A DNA stretch of 64,000 nt, taken from positions 310,001-374,000 of the forward strand of contig JAADJZ010000022.1 in the NCBI GenBank assembly GCA_011032825.1, read 5' to 3'. The notes beneath the pieces were generated by a model, which ran no database searches, was not told the origin of the DNA, and saw nothing but the letters and a program-made list of their open reading frames with translations. The position numbers and the translations under genes are program-made. This DNA comes from Massariosphaeria phaeospora. Lineage: Eukaryota > Ascomycota > Dothideomycetes > Pleosporales. Shown here piece after piece: positions 32,401 to 43,744 of the stretch (within the stretch, counting starts at the first letter, position 1; each line of letters starts with the position of its first letter).

Positions 32401-34372
32401 CGAGCAGAGCAATCCTCTTCCCAGGTTGGAGCGGGCAGGATCAATTGACGCAGCTGTTTGTTTGTTCGGCGCGCCCCGACAGCACCGACAGCCGGTAGAA
32501 GACGAGCGAGAAACACGGCGGACCAGATGACGGTGTTAGGGAGATGCGGCGACGGCGCTGTTCTGGTGTTGAAGTCAGTCCCCGCCTTCTCCGCATTCTG
32601 GCCATCATGGCCGATTTACGGGTGGCGAATGGCGAATTGGCGGCGGCGGCGCATCAGCTCGCTAGCGCTCAACCCCAAGCGTGAGGCGAGGAAGGCGCAA
32701 CCAGCCCCTGCATGCGAGGCGGCGGCCAATCACGCCGCCGACGACCGCGGCAGCCAGGCCCTCACGAACGGCTCCGGTGAAACACAGCTGCCCATCGTCA
32801 TGGCAATGCGCATGTCGAGTCGCTCGAGGACGCAGCCTGCAACGGTCGGACGCCGTCAACACAGCACACAGGACACGCACAGAACACGCACCCGCGCCCG
32901 CGCGACACACAGGCACACGCCCAACCGGGGCGCTGCCGCTTGCTGTCATGTCGGCCGTCATCGACTTCTCCCGTAGCCGCCGCGCCTTCCGCCCGCTGTG
33001 TCCGATGCCGCGAGAGACGTCGCCCGCCTCCAGAGACCGGCTGGCGGCATGGCTGCCAAGAGGATCTGAGATAGGCAGAGGAGCTGCAGTAGCATCTCCG
33101 TTGTGCAGTTCGCTTGCAGCCGGCCTGAACGAGTGAGATTCCTCCAGAGGGAGAGAGGGCGGAGGAGCGAGCCTCAGGACTGCACACTGCAGCGGAAGAT
33201 AAGCTGCAGCGGCGCACAGAGAAACGGCATCGCCCTCGATTTAATCACTCAGTCCTGCAGACCCGCGGTACGTAGATACACATGCGGGTGTGTAATAAAC
33301 TGTAGTGCTAGCAGTCCAGCGCCCTGTCACTGTCACGACCAGCGTCCCGATGGTAGCAGCCTCGTGATGCAATATCATGCTCAGGTACCTGCTTAGAGGG
33401 GCGCCGCGCAGGATCCGCGAAATGACGGCCGAGATAAGGACATAGTGGTGGTGGTGTGCCCCCGCGTTATCTCAGCGGCCCTGAGGGCGAACCACAGCCG
33501 GTCCTGCTCGTCCTCGCTCTCGTCCTCGTCCGTCCTGGGCCCCGCTGATGCTGCGCGCTGCAGAGAGCGCCGCCGCGGCTGGCGAGCGTCCAGAGACTAG
33601 AGACAAGCGATGCAGCGTGAGCACCGAGCAGCACCACGCACCCAGATGCAATTCACTCGCTCCCACCGTGCGCAGGGGCGGCAGGGATTGGCCCTGCGGC
33701 GTGCCAGCTAGCGTGGGGCCCGTGCGCGGCGCTCGCTCTGGCAAGAGTGCGAGCGAACAAAACCACTGGCTCCTCACGGCTCTCACCTTCACTCCGCTCA
33801 GTGTGAACCTCGTCCTCTCCGGCCCTCCTCCTCACCCCTCCTCCCTTCACCCCTCTGGAACCCCATTGTCGCACTCGACAGCTGCATACAAGCACGCTGT
33901 CAAGTCGCTTTGCGGTCCTGTCCGTTCATTCATTTCCCCTGTCATTCCTTAATCTTGGGTGTACTGGCTCTCATCCAACTCGATTCCTGCCGCCGTCTGC
34001 CAGCGATATCGACCCTCTTCTACTCCCCGTATACTGTACGTCGCCGACCCCGCCGCGTCTTGCGGCCATCGACCCTATATTCGGCCTGCTGACTGGTATC
34101 GCTGTCTAGTAATTCGCGTCGGCTCCTAGCACCTGGAGAGCGCTTGTTTCGTCTCGAACCCGCTGTGCTCGTCTTCGTAGCACACGATTGCGGCCGTCCA
34201 ACCACAGCGCGCCCGCTTGTTCGTCTCGAGAGCCGTCTCTGTGACAGCCGGCCGCAAATCTCACCCCTCGAGCCAAGCAGAGCGTGCCCGCCCGCCGGCA
34301 GTGTTCTCCCTAATTTCGTCCAGGGCTGTCCACCGCACATAGCTGCACCAAGAAGCCGCCGTCCACATCACA
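32401..34372. other. GC-rich region upstream of the cell-wall-type protein gene
   Basis: GC-rich sequence with frames open on both strands, as expected from base composition alone. The last 400 bases become CT- and CCGCC-rich and lead into the ATG at 34373, so this is probably promoter and long 5' leader. Several upstream ATGs occur. No gene is supported. Confidence 0.5.
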
Positions 34373-37086
34373 ATGGCTCAGATTGCTCTGCCACGACAGC
34401 CGGTTACCCAGACTCCGCAATCGGCCGCCGTAGGCTCGCCGCTATACCAGCGTCGACGCACCTCGACTGCTGGTCCCATCGAGCTCATCCCGAATCCTGC
34501 CTTCTCGTTTCCTATGCGAGATCCGGAGACTACGACTTCCGACACCTCCATCGAGTCTGATGCCCGTCGAATGTCTCTGCAACCATATCCCACTGGCCGT
34601 CGCGGCTCTTCACCTGCACTCCGTCAAAAGTCCGTCAGTGCTTTGCCAGATTTCAGCTTCAACCCGGCTGGAACAGCGAAACCCAGCGTCGGGAACACAC
34701 CTCCACACTCGCCACTGGTGACGCCAACAACTCCGTCGAGGCCAATTGGCGGACACAGACGGGGTGGAAGCGAATTCATCGGAGGGGATGGACGGCCTGG
34801 GGCAGCGACGGCGCTGAGCTCGAGCCCAACCAAGGGAGACGGCATCCTTCCTCCTCCAAATAACAATCTGCGTCCTGGGCCACCCGCAGGCCGACGAGGC
34901 CACGTCCATCGTCGTTCCGGCGCCATCTCGTCCCATGATCTCTCTCAAATCATGAATCCTAGCGCTGCTCCACGGGCTGGCAGTGCCCCAGTCACCCCGT
35001 TGGAAGGCGATGGCTTTGTATTTGGACATGCAGTCAACAAGTCAATGTCCCAGCCCTCGCTTCGAAACCCGAGTTCTTTCACCGAGGATCTCGACTCATC
35101 ACGCCGTCCACCATCGAGGGCTCGTGTTGGTTTCGCCGATAGAGTCGAGTACATACGCCCTCTTTCTACGATCTCTTCGGAGACTGAAACGTCTATGTCG
35201 ACCATCCGAGGCCACTCAGCAACGAACAGTCTGTCTTCGGTGATTAGTGCTAGCAACTCGAGCCCGCAAGCCCCACGAATCGGCCGTCCCCTATCTACAA
35301 CGCTCGAAAACGAACGACGTCCTAGCACCGCCGGCGCCGTTTTAGACATGCACAAAAACGCCCAGTTTGGGGGAGACCTGTTCAATCGGAAACGGCCTAT
35401 GTCGGCAGTCTCTCCAAATGTGACTGACTCAATCCCCAGCCCTACATCCCCTCACGTGCCTACCAAACGACGCGGATTCTTCCGGCTGGACTCACGGCGC
35501 AGTGACAACTCTGTGCCCTCGCTGCCTTTGAGCGCCTCGGATTCCGCTCTTTCAGTGCCATTGGATTCGCTCTACCATCGCCCATGATCGAAGACGAGGA
35601 CGTCGCAGGCAATCCAGGAAAAGTGAAAAGTGCGTCTCGCAAAGGAAACCGAAAACCTCGGAAAGTGAAGTCGTGGGCAAACTCCATTATCCCAGGAAAG
35701 GAAAGCACGGCAAGAAACCGAAGGATAGGTCAGCAACGCCACCAGTAGCATTCGTACCTGATATCGAGGATACGGATGGATCTGATGATCTGGATTTTGA
35801 AGCCAATTTCGACGTCGACAACACAGTCACCATTGTTTCTCCGACTGAGAGCGGTATCCCTGAGCGTAAGATGGATTCCGATATCGCTACATGGAAGCCT
35901 CGGGAATTCAAACGGGTGGATTCAGACAACATGAGCCAAGTCATTGATCTGGATGCTGCTCTTGGACCCTTCAACACCCCCAATGGATCCATCCCTGGCG
36001 GTAAGCGTGGTTTCGCCGCACACAGGCGGGCGATGCACAGTGCCGGAGGACTGTTACAAAATCACCGTCGCACAGAGAGTGCTCCCGAGCTCGTTCCTTT
36101 CGAGCTTAGGACAGCGTCGGTTGCCACCACATCAACCATGGCCGATGTCTTCGAAGAGGATGAGCCTGATGATGAGGGGTCGGAGTCGAGCCATAAGTTA
36201 AAGTCGTCTGCAACCGTAGTTGGCGATGCCGAAGAGGAAATCGATGAGCCAAAGATCCAGCTCGTCGAGGCCGATGGCGTCCACACCGGGTCAGCAATCA
36301 ATTGGAATTTCGACGACGGCTTACGATTGACGCGTGGTGCAAAATTACGCACACAGGAATCGTTAGAGCCCGTGTCTCCCTTTGCAGTACCGGAAACCAA
36401 GGGGTTTAAGCAGCATCCCTTAGATGTAAGCCCTGTTGAAGTGGTTGAGGATTATGAGGAGCCGCGTACGTCTTCGTTGACCCAGTCGTCTGACTCCACG
36501 ATCACTGCGCGAGTTCCATCTGCTGAGGTGAAAGAAGCTGAACCGGTGATGAACGTTCCGCTTCCGCTTCCTCAGGAAAGCCTCAGTACGCCGGACACGT
36601 TTTACGTCTTCCTTCTCATCTCCAGACTTCCGGTCGAGCCAGGCTTCATTAGATACTCCCCGCCTGGGTACCGCGGCATCATCGCTTACAGACTACTACG
36701 CCATGCCTTCGCCACGTTTCGGAGAACCAGGGCCAGAAATTCGTGTTTCAGTGGACGACGTCCCTTCTCTAACGTCCTCGCGTTCGACTATGACAAGCGC
36801 AATGCAGAACACTGGATCAATGATGAGCCCTCGACGCCCTGGCGATCGATCAGCGTCACTATGCTCAGCTCCTAGCGATGTTGAGTCTCGCCGCCGTAAA
36901 CGTTCCAGCATCGCCAGCTTATCTCGACTTATCAACAGCTCGTCGTTCAGCGAAAAGAGTAAGCTTTCTATCGAACAAAGGCCTCAATCCGAACACCTGG
37001 AGCCTGCCAAGGATCCGAAGAAAAAGCATAAGCGACTGAGTAAACTGATGCAGTTCTGGAAGCCGAAGGACTCGTCCCGAAGCTGA
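34373..37086 (+). pseudogene. Ser/Pro-rich cell-wall-type fungal protein, three frame breaks
   Basis: Recognisable as one gene whose coding potential moves through three frames. Block 1 is 34373 to about 35565 (MAQIALPRQPVTQTP, IELIPNPAFSFPMRDPETTTSDTS, KRRGFFRLDSRRSDNSVPS). Block 2 is about 35568-35690, including SPMIEDEDVAGNPGKVKSAS and PRKVKSWANSII. Block 3 runs from about 35690 to 36600 (RKGKHGKKPKDRSATPP, NFDVDNTVTIVSPTESG, SQVIDLDAALGPFNTP, RRTESAPELVPFE), and block 4 from about 36604 to 37086, ending LMQFWKPKDSSRS. The breaks near 35565, 35692 and 36600 look like one lost base, one lost base and one extra T in a TTTT run; the total span is consistent with about 904 codons. The content resembles fungal proteins annotated cell wall proline-rich, whose biochemical role is not established; I recall this family from memory. 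Either a decaying gene or assembly errors. Confidence 0.7.
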
Positions 37087-39085
37087 ATCAACGTTCCTCC
37101 CTCGGCCCATACTACCTACTCCCGTACATTTATCCCACATTCCCCTAATCCTCTGGACCGTAGTTTGCTTTTAACCAGCTCACTACATGTTGATGGCACG
37201 AAATCATGGTTATCACCGAACACACACCCCTTACTCGCATGACACCGGCGTTTATAGCGAGGCTACGACTGCTTTTACTGGCGCACACTGCGATTCTTTA
37301 TCCGGAACGCGAGGATACATCACCACTTTCTTTACTTGATTTTCTTTCCACTGGCATTGTTTCGATTGCACTAGAAGCATAAGTTCCTAGGCTCCTGATG
37401 GATTGGACAACATCTGGGATACTTTGACTAGTCTTTGACATGCTTTACCCACACTTTACTGTCAACTCGGGAGGGGCTATGCCTCTTCTTCCTCTCGTTC
37501 ATGTCTCTTATCACATCCTAGCATTTAGTTTGGACTCAGCAATCTTCTCATGTCTCTGCGCCGCTGCCGAATCAGCAGGCGCACATATCTCTGAGCTCTC
37601 GTATGCTCAACCACACACAAACAAGTTCTTCTTCTTCTTCTTCTCTACAAAGGCAGTGGACGCGGTGGAAAAGCACAAAAAACACCCGGAACGCTTATCT
37701 CTCTTTTGCATAGTTGGCCTTCTACTGCTACCTTTTTTTTTCTGTGGCGGCTCAGCTCAGCTCAGCTTTGCGCTGCGGCTTCGTCACTTTTTCGTCGGAG
37801 GGGCAAATCTCAATGGCATCTACCTACATAAGAGTTGCGGATAGATAGCTGGTGGTCACTTTGCTTGCGCGCACATGGTGGTGGTGGTGGCAGGTGGCGG
37901 GTCAATGGAATGCAAAACCTTTTGAACATATTATATCATATCACTGTACTACCTTACCTCGTCGTGGTGGGTGTCAGAGTCGTCTTGCTATATTAGTGGT
38001 TTTTTGGTTTGAGCTTGAATAATAATGAACTGAATGAATGGAAATATACTGCCCTCTACTCAACCAAATTTCAACGCTCCCGCGGACCGCTGCTGATCGT
38101 GATATCGAGGCAAGAAAACGAAGTTGTGATCGCCATGGCAATACTATACCTTGGCTTATGATCTATATTTATAATTGTACCTATACTGGACATGGCAGGG
38201 CAGGGCAGGGCATCTCGAACCGCATGGACCAGAACTGAATCGCATCCCCGTCTGCACCCCAGGATCGACCCCATAGACTGACTAGCGTAAACGGTACTGT
38301 CTGATCCCGCGATTAATGTTCCTCGAGGTTTGGGGGAATCTGTCGGTCAAACTGGACGAAACGGGCCGGGTTGGGGTTCGGCGACGTCGGGCGTGGGTGA
38401 GTTGGGTTGGAACTTGGGGAATCGGTGGGTAAGGCGGGTTGGGGTTTGTTAGATATGAGTTGGGGAGTTGGGGGTAGGGGGGTAGGTAGTAGTAAGGGAG
38501 CGTAGGTAGAGGGTGCATATAGGGTAGGGGTAAGATAAAAGTAGGGGGAAGGGATAAGTAGTAGTTTTGTTCGAGTTGTTGTGGGAGGTTGTGGTGTGCG
38601 GATAGAAGGGAGAGAGTGTTTGAGATGGCGGGCTAAAAGTCGGAGTCCAAGAAAATCTAGTTGGTACGATGGTTTTCCCTTGGAATCTAAAGATTACCTG
38701 CGGTAGGGGGAATATTATAGGTTTGTATTGTTGACGGAAGGTAGTGTGTTGGGAGGGGCTTTAGAGCTGGGGTTTCAGTTCTAGTGGTAAGGGGATAGGA
38801 TATAGATGTTTGCTAAGGGGAGAAGGCTATGCATAGCTGGAGGAGAGCGTGTGAATGGATAGTTACATATTCTGCTTCTTACTCTCTAACAAGCAATGTC
38901 GTAGAGTTGCAGAGGATATCGGATCAGATGCCGCAAAGGACGCTATGCCTCATTCGCTCTAGCTCACTACAGCTACGTTCCACTTGGCATCACCGAACCT
39001 CCACCAGAAGCTCAGCAGCAGTTCAGCTCAGAGCTCCGCATCGCACGATCGCTTCACGTACCATACATATATTCACTGCCTAGTT
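37087..39085. other. Intergenic region with T/GGT-rich simple sequence
   Basis: 3' flank of the cell-wall-type gene and promoter of the coiled-coil gene. Contains a TTC run (37627-37645), poly-T (37733-37741), GGTGGT repeats (37876-37890) and G/T-rich sequence at 38.4-38.8 kb. No gene supported; the 134-codon frame at 37440 is low-complexity. Confidence 0.5.
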
Positions 39086-40983
39086 ATGGCCGACGAAGAC
39101 AAGGAGAAAGCTGAGAAGGTCGCTGCTGCGAAGAAGAGGGTACGTTGCGCGCTGGGTTGCCTAGGCTGAAGGGGAGGGGGTCTTGGGGGATTCGTCTTTG
39201 GGATCAATCGACATATCAGCTAACATACTGCGCCTAGTACGAGCAAATAAAGAAGCAAAAGGCGAAGAAAGCGGGTGGATCAAAGAAGAAGGAAGAAAAG
39301 GCCGAGACAACAGAAGCGGAGGCCTCAGCCGCCGCCGAGAGGCCTGAAGACAAGCCCGAAGAACTTGCGACCGAACCCGCTGAAGTCACAAGCACATCCC
39401 CTGGACCCGTCGAAGATGACGAACCCGCCGAGCTCCCCAAGTCCACCTCCACGCATGGTCGCAAGCCGTCTGTTGCTATCGAATCGCGACAGCGGTCCGC
39501 ATCGTTCTTCCGTGGCGGTGGTCCTACGTCCCTAGTCCTATAACGCCGGGTGGTGGTGTGTCGGGTGAACTCTACAGGGAACAGGCACAGCGCATTGAGG
39601 AGCTGGAGAGGGAGAATAAGCGGTTAGCAGGCGAAGTTGAGGGCGGGGAGAGGAGATGGAAGAAGAGTGAAGAGGAGTTGGAAGAGCTGAGGGAGGGCCA
39701 AGGAGATGTCGCGCTTGCTGTTGAGAGGAGCAGGGAGGCGGATAAACTAGTAAGGCTCTCACTCCCGGTGCAGGAATAGTTACTAATAGGGCGCAAAGAA
39801 AAGCGAAGTCGAATCATTGAAGCGCCAACTCTCACGGTTGCAAACGCAGCTATCGAAGTCGGACCGCCGCGCCTCGACCGCCTCCCCGGCCCAAACCTCG
39901 TCGATCGACGACCTTAACGCGCAGGTTGCGTCCAAGTCCGCCACTATCGAGTCTCTGGAACTCGAGATCTCCAACATCAACAAGCAAGCTACAGACCAGA
40001 CGAGCAAGACCAATGCACTCCAAACACAGATCTCGACTCTGGAGTCGTCATTACAAAAGGCAGAGCAAGATGCAAGCTCGACGAAGACCGAGCTTTCGGA
40101 CCTCAAAACAAACCTCGACAAGGCCGGCGAGCAAGCTGCGAAAGAAGGCTCTGACCGCGATTCTGCTCAAACACGGATCGCGCAACTGGAAGCCGAGCTC
40201 GGGGCGGCAAACCGCAAGGCGTCCGACTCAATGTCCCGCGCTGAGCTTCTGGAAAAGAAGATCGAGACGCTCACACAGCTCCACCGCGACAACGACGCAC
40301 GGAACCAATCGCGTCTCCAAGAGCACAAGAAAGTCGAGCGCGAGGCCGCCGAGCTCCGAACCCGCGTAACCGGTCTCAGCAACGAAAACGCCCGCCTGCG
40401 CGAAGCCGAACAGCGCCGTCGTAAAGCCGACCTCGGCAACATCGAAGACAGCAGCGTGCAGGAACTCGTCGACGAAGAGCGCGACCGCCTCCTCGTCAAG
40501 GTCCGCGAGCTCGAAGAGGAGAACTTCGAGCTGCGACGCGGCGTATGGCGCGACCACCGCCGCTCCATGCAGCCCTCCCTTGACGACCCGCACGACGGCT
40601 CCGCCTTCGACGAAGTCGACCTCTCTACCACAACGCCGTCGCGCCAGGCCGCCGCTGCAAACCGCCAGGGCTCGTCGTTCCAGGACTACATCAACTCGGG
40701 CATCAGCGCGTTTACAGGGCAGCCGGTAGCAGCAGCAGCAGCAGCACACCGGCGCAGCGACGCCGCCTCGCAGGGCAAACCGGGGCGTCTCCGCGAAGCG
40801 AGTCTGGGGAGCATGGACAGTTTTGAATTCGACGAGGATGCGTTCCGGAAGGCGCAGGAGGAGGATCAGAAGAAGCGGATTGAGCGCGTGCGCGAGATTA
40901 AGAGGGGGTTGCCCGGGTTTAAGGGGTGGAGGGCGGATTTTGTGGATGTGAGGGCGGGGTTGGGGGGCGTGTTTGAGGTGTAG
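39086..40983 (+). CDS. Long coiled-coil (M-protein-repeat-like) protein, one frame break
   Basis: Exons proposed: 39086-39139, then 39238-39749 with one frame break near 39530, then 39799-40983 (acceptor GCAAAG; 39790 is an in-frame alternative). About 580 residues. Exon 1 gives MADEDKEKAEKVAAAKKR, spliced (GTACGT, CTAAC branch, CCTAG) to YEQIKKQKAKKAGGSKKKEEKAE. After RQRSASFFRGGGPTS the frame ends at TAA 39541-39543, while PSPITPGGGVSGELYREQAQRIEELERENKRL continues in the next frame; one missing C in a CCC run would explain it. The rest is nearly all heptad-rich coiled coil (IEELERENKRLAGEV, LEAELGAANRKASDSMSRAELLEKKIETL, VRELEEENFELRRGVWRD), ending GFKGWRADFVDVRAGLGGVFEV. This fits fungal proteins annotated M protein repeat, golgin-like. 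A Golgi or cytoskeletal tether role is inference. Confidence 0.75.
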
Positions 40984-40984
40984 G

Positions 40985-41040
40985 GGATGGGTGGGATGGG
41001 ATGGGATGGAATGGGATGGAATGGGATGGAATGGGATGGG
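40985..41040 (+). repeat. (GGGATGGAAT)n minisatellite
   Basis: Ten-base units GGGATGGAAT with shorter GGGAT units, directly after the stop of the coiled-coil gene and so probably in its 3' UTR. Confidence 0.9.
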
Positions 41041-41167
41041 AAGATGAGGTTCTGGGGTATAGGTTTCGAGAATTCAAGAATTGTACGGTTTATTTGGACT
41101 TGAATTGGTAGCACAAAGTGGAGCTGTCAACATACCCCTATTTACCACATTTCTATTCCTCCATATA

Positions 41168-41222
41168 TCATACACCATACACCATACACTAGACACCATA
41201 CACCAGACACCAGACACCATAC
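41168..41222 (+). repeat. (CACCATA)/(GACACCA)n imperfect repeat
   Basis: Short degenerate 7-base repeat between the convergent 3' ends of the coiled-coil gene and the zinc-knuckle gene. Confidence 0.8.
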
Positions 41223-41274
41223 CCGTACCACCTATATCCCACCCCCTATATCATACACACACACCCATACCCCC

Positions 41275-41764
41275 TCATTCCCTCCTTCCCCCCATCTCCC
41301 AATACCCCAGCGTAGAGAAATACCCCACACCTCCCGGCTGCTTCGCCCCACACGCCGCACACGCGCCAGCACTCACATCCGTCCGCGCTAAACAGCTCCA
41401 GCAGCGCTGCTCCTGATCCTGCTCCTGTTCCTGTTCCTGTTCCTGTTTCTCTTGCTCTTGCTGCTCATCGTCTGCTTCCTGGTCTTCATCTTCGTCTGAG
41501 TTTGCTTCTTGCGAGGCCTCTGGAGAGTGGGGCTCTGGCGAGCGGGCCACTGGCGAGTAGCCGTCTAGAAAGTAGGATCCTGGAGAGGGTATCGCGCGCT
41601 GTGGGCGCGGCGGATACGGAGATGCGGAGCGGGGGCGCGGACGCGTGTGTTTGGGGTAGGTGGGGATGGGGGTTTGGTTGCGTAGGAGATGGGGAGCGGG
41701 CGGGTGCAGGTGGGTTGGTGGGTTTAGGAGAGGTGGGTTTCTGAGGGTAGGGTACGCTAGACAT
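41275..41764 (-). CDS. Small Pro/Glu/Gln-rich protein with C-terminal zinc knuckle, one frame break
   Basis: Best read as one gene from ATG 41764 (MSSVPYPQKPTSPKPTNPP) to stop 41275, with one surplus base in a run of five C on the minus strand near 41668-41672. That gives about 162 residues. In the second frame: SASPYPPRPQRAIPSPGSYFLDGYSPVARSPEP, an acidic/Gln-rich low-complexity stretch (EDQEADDEQQEQEKQEQEQ), then CWSCLARTDVSAGACAACGAKQPG, a C-x2-C-x10-C-x2-C pattern like RanBP2-type or ribbon zinc fingers, and GVGYFSTLGYWEMG. The second frame is also open upstream to 41886, but the added residues look non-coding and the ATG context there is poor. Family not recognised. Confidence 0.55.
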
Positions 41765-43097
41765 GATTGTTGGATTCGAGGTGGTGCGGGCGTTGTTACG
41801 TGGTGTGTGTGGTTTTGATCAAGGGAAGCGGAAAGACCCAGATGCGCAAGTAAACCCGTTATCCAGTAAGCAAGACAAGTAAGCAAGTGTATGAAGTCGA
41901 TGGCTATGGCTAGGAGCAGCGGTCTACGGGCGGGTATTTAAACACGTGGTATGTGATGTCAAGAATAAGAGTTCGTTCACTGTTCTCTGGTTCACTGGTT
42001 AGCCAGTTCAGTGTGCGAATGAAGAATGAATCATGGTGCGGTGCATGCTTGCTTGATGCATGATGGGGAAGTGGGAGTGTTTATATTGAATTCCGTGATG
42101 TGATGTGATGTGCGTGGGCGGGCTTGTCAAGAGGGGGTGAGTGATCAGTGAGGGACGGGGTAGGTCTCGGTCACGTTGGCTTGATGGTGAGGTTGACGCG
42201 CTGTGAGGAATCAGGGGGTTGGTAGTGAATGAGGAAAGCAGTGTTTCTGTTTGTCTGAATGACAGACACTTGGCTTCGACTCACTCTCGAGAGTGCGGCC
42301 ACAGTAGGGTGTGTGGTTTTTCCAGCAGCGTATACAAGCGAAGTGACCGCATACATATAGAGCAAGGACTAGACACCTTTCTACACAAAGAGCTAGTCAG
42401 TAGACATCTAGAAAACCCGCTAGACGCAATCTCTGCTTTTGGACGCGTACGCAAGCAAGGCCTTCTGTGTCCAGCACCAGGGCCCCACACTGCACAGTGC
42501 CTTTACCTCCACCTATTTCCAGCACAAAAAACCTTGATCATCCAACTCGGTTAATCATCAACTTACTATCCATTCACACAGAGACACTTCCCTCTACAGC
42601 GTTGCCTCTCCCAAATCCCGACGCGGAGGTGTAGAACTAACCGCGTCCGAGTCGGTAGCACAATCGACTGACAAGCGCGGTTCTAGCAAACCCGGAGGCC
42701 GTTGCTATCTTGTCATGAGAACTCGGGCAAGCAGCACTCGGATGGACTGAGTACCGTGTATCAAGTGTTGAGCTACATTACCTGCTGGAAACAAGAGAGA
42801 TCGTTAGTAAGATCATGACAGCGGAGATGAATGGGAAAAGGCCTTGCTGCAAATGGAAGAGTTGGCAGGAACCAGTCTGATATCCTCCACTCACCGCTGC
42901 ACTGAACGCCCTTTCCCCACCGCGGAAGCAACACGGCGCCCCGTTGTTTCCCTCTCACCAACGCCACCCACGATGTAGGCAGCAGCAACCTGCTCGGCGC
43001 GAGCGACTCTTCTTCTGGCCGATGTCTCGTCTCACTACCACTTCCAGCCCGCGAGCTGAAGACAAGCTCCGCATCGCACCCACACCAAACCGACGCA
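41765..43097. other. Intergenic region upstream of the small unknown ORF
   Basis: Promoter side of the zinc-knuckle gene plus unassigned sequence. Short frames lack motifs. No repeat of the window's main families was seen here. Confidence 0.5.
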
Positions 43098-43571
43098 ATG
43101 GCGCCCCCGAAACGGTATGCCTCGCTTCATGATTTCCTCGACCCAGGGACAAATGCGATATCACATGAGGAGTACGTAGCGATGCTTAAGAAGGCGGATC
43201 GCAAGGCGGATCGGGAATTGGGTGTCGACGATACAACAAATGATTCCATGGCCCCTGGCACTGGAGCACAGTATGATCTATCTCAACCTCCTGGACACCA
43301 GGCTACCGTCGACTGGTCGCCCCCCGACCCGGTTGACCCAGGCCCGGTTGACCACGGCCGATCCCAACCTCCAGCGCCTGGAGGCCCGAACAACCTGTTG
43401 GCTGCAGAGCACCCGCCAGGGCCCATAGCAACTTCAGGTGGCTACATTGAACCATGGCGTGTGGCGCCGGCCGGACACCCGCAGCCCTGGCCGGACGCCG
43501 ATCTCAACGAAAAAAGGGCTGAGACTCAGATAGTTGAGGCTGACAAGATGGTGCCGTGGAAGATTTGGTAG
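43098..43571 (+). CDS. Hypothetical protein next to a transposon insertion
   Basis: A 157-codon frame begins MAPPKRYASLHDFLDPGTNAISHEEYVAMLKKADRKADRELG, a credible helical and charged start. It then becomes Pro-rich (PPGHQATVDWSPPDPVDPGPVDHG) and ends EKRAETQIVEADKMVPWKIW. No family recognised, no signal peptide or membrane segment. The stop lies 28 bases before the hAT element boundary (43600), and its first 20 bases of 3' flank precede the target-site copy, so the insertion interrupts the 3' region rather than the coding sequence. A genuine intron or longer 3' part beyond the transposon cannot be excluded. Confidence 0.5.
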   Translation: MAPPKRYASLHDFLDPGTNAISHEEYVAMLKKADRKADRELGVDDTTNDSMAPGTGAQYDLSQPPGHQATVDWSPPDPVDPGPVDHGRSQPPAPGGPNNLLAAEHPPGPIATSGGYIEPWRVAPAGHPQPWPDADLNEKRAETQIVEADKMVPWKIW

Positions 43572-43591
43572 CACATGTTCATCGCCATGCC

Positions 43592-43599
43592 ACATTGAC
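43592..43599 (+). repeat. Target-site duplication, left copy
   Basis: ACATTGAC directly before the left terminal inverted repeat; identical to 46694-46701 after the right terminus. Confidence 0.95.
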
Positions 43600-43742
43600 C
43601 AGACTTGTCAACAATCCGTCCAATCCAATCCGGGTCCCCGGATTGAATGGATTGACAAGAAATCTCTCCTGGATTGGATTGAATGGATTGTTTAGGGATT
43701 TGGGGGGTGGACGGATTGATAGATTGGATGGATTGATTAGTA
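43600..43742 (+). repeat. hAT left terminus and subterminal repeats
   Basis: The terminal inverted repeat is followed by a run of CAATCC, GGATTGAATGGATTG and GGACGGATTG words in both orientations, including a palindromic CCGGGTCCCCGG core. In hAT elements such subterminal motifs are transposase binding sites; here that role is inferred from position and repetition. Confidence 0.85.
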
Positions 43743-43744
43743 AG

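Noticed and set aside
37440..37844. 134-codon plus-strand frame
   Set aside because: Poly-Phe from a TTC run and poly-T; no motif and located in the expected 3' flank.
39492..39532. A 41-nt intron (GTCCGC...CCTAG) as explanation of the frame break in the coiled-coil gene
   Set aside because: Poor donor, no branch sequence, and it would delete the well-kept SASFFRGGGPTS segment; a single-base break fits better.
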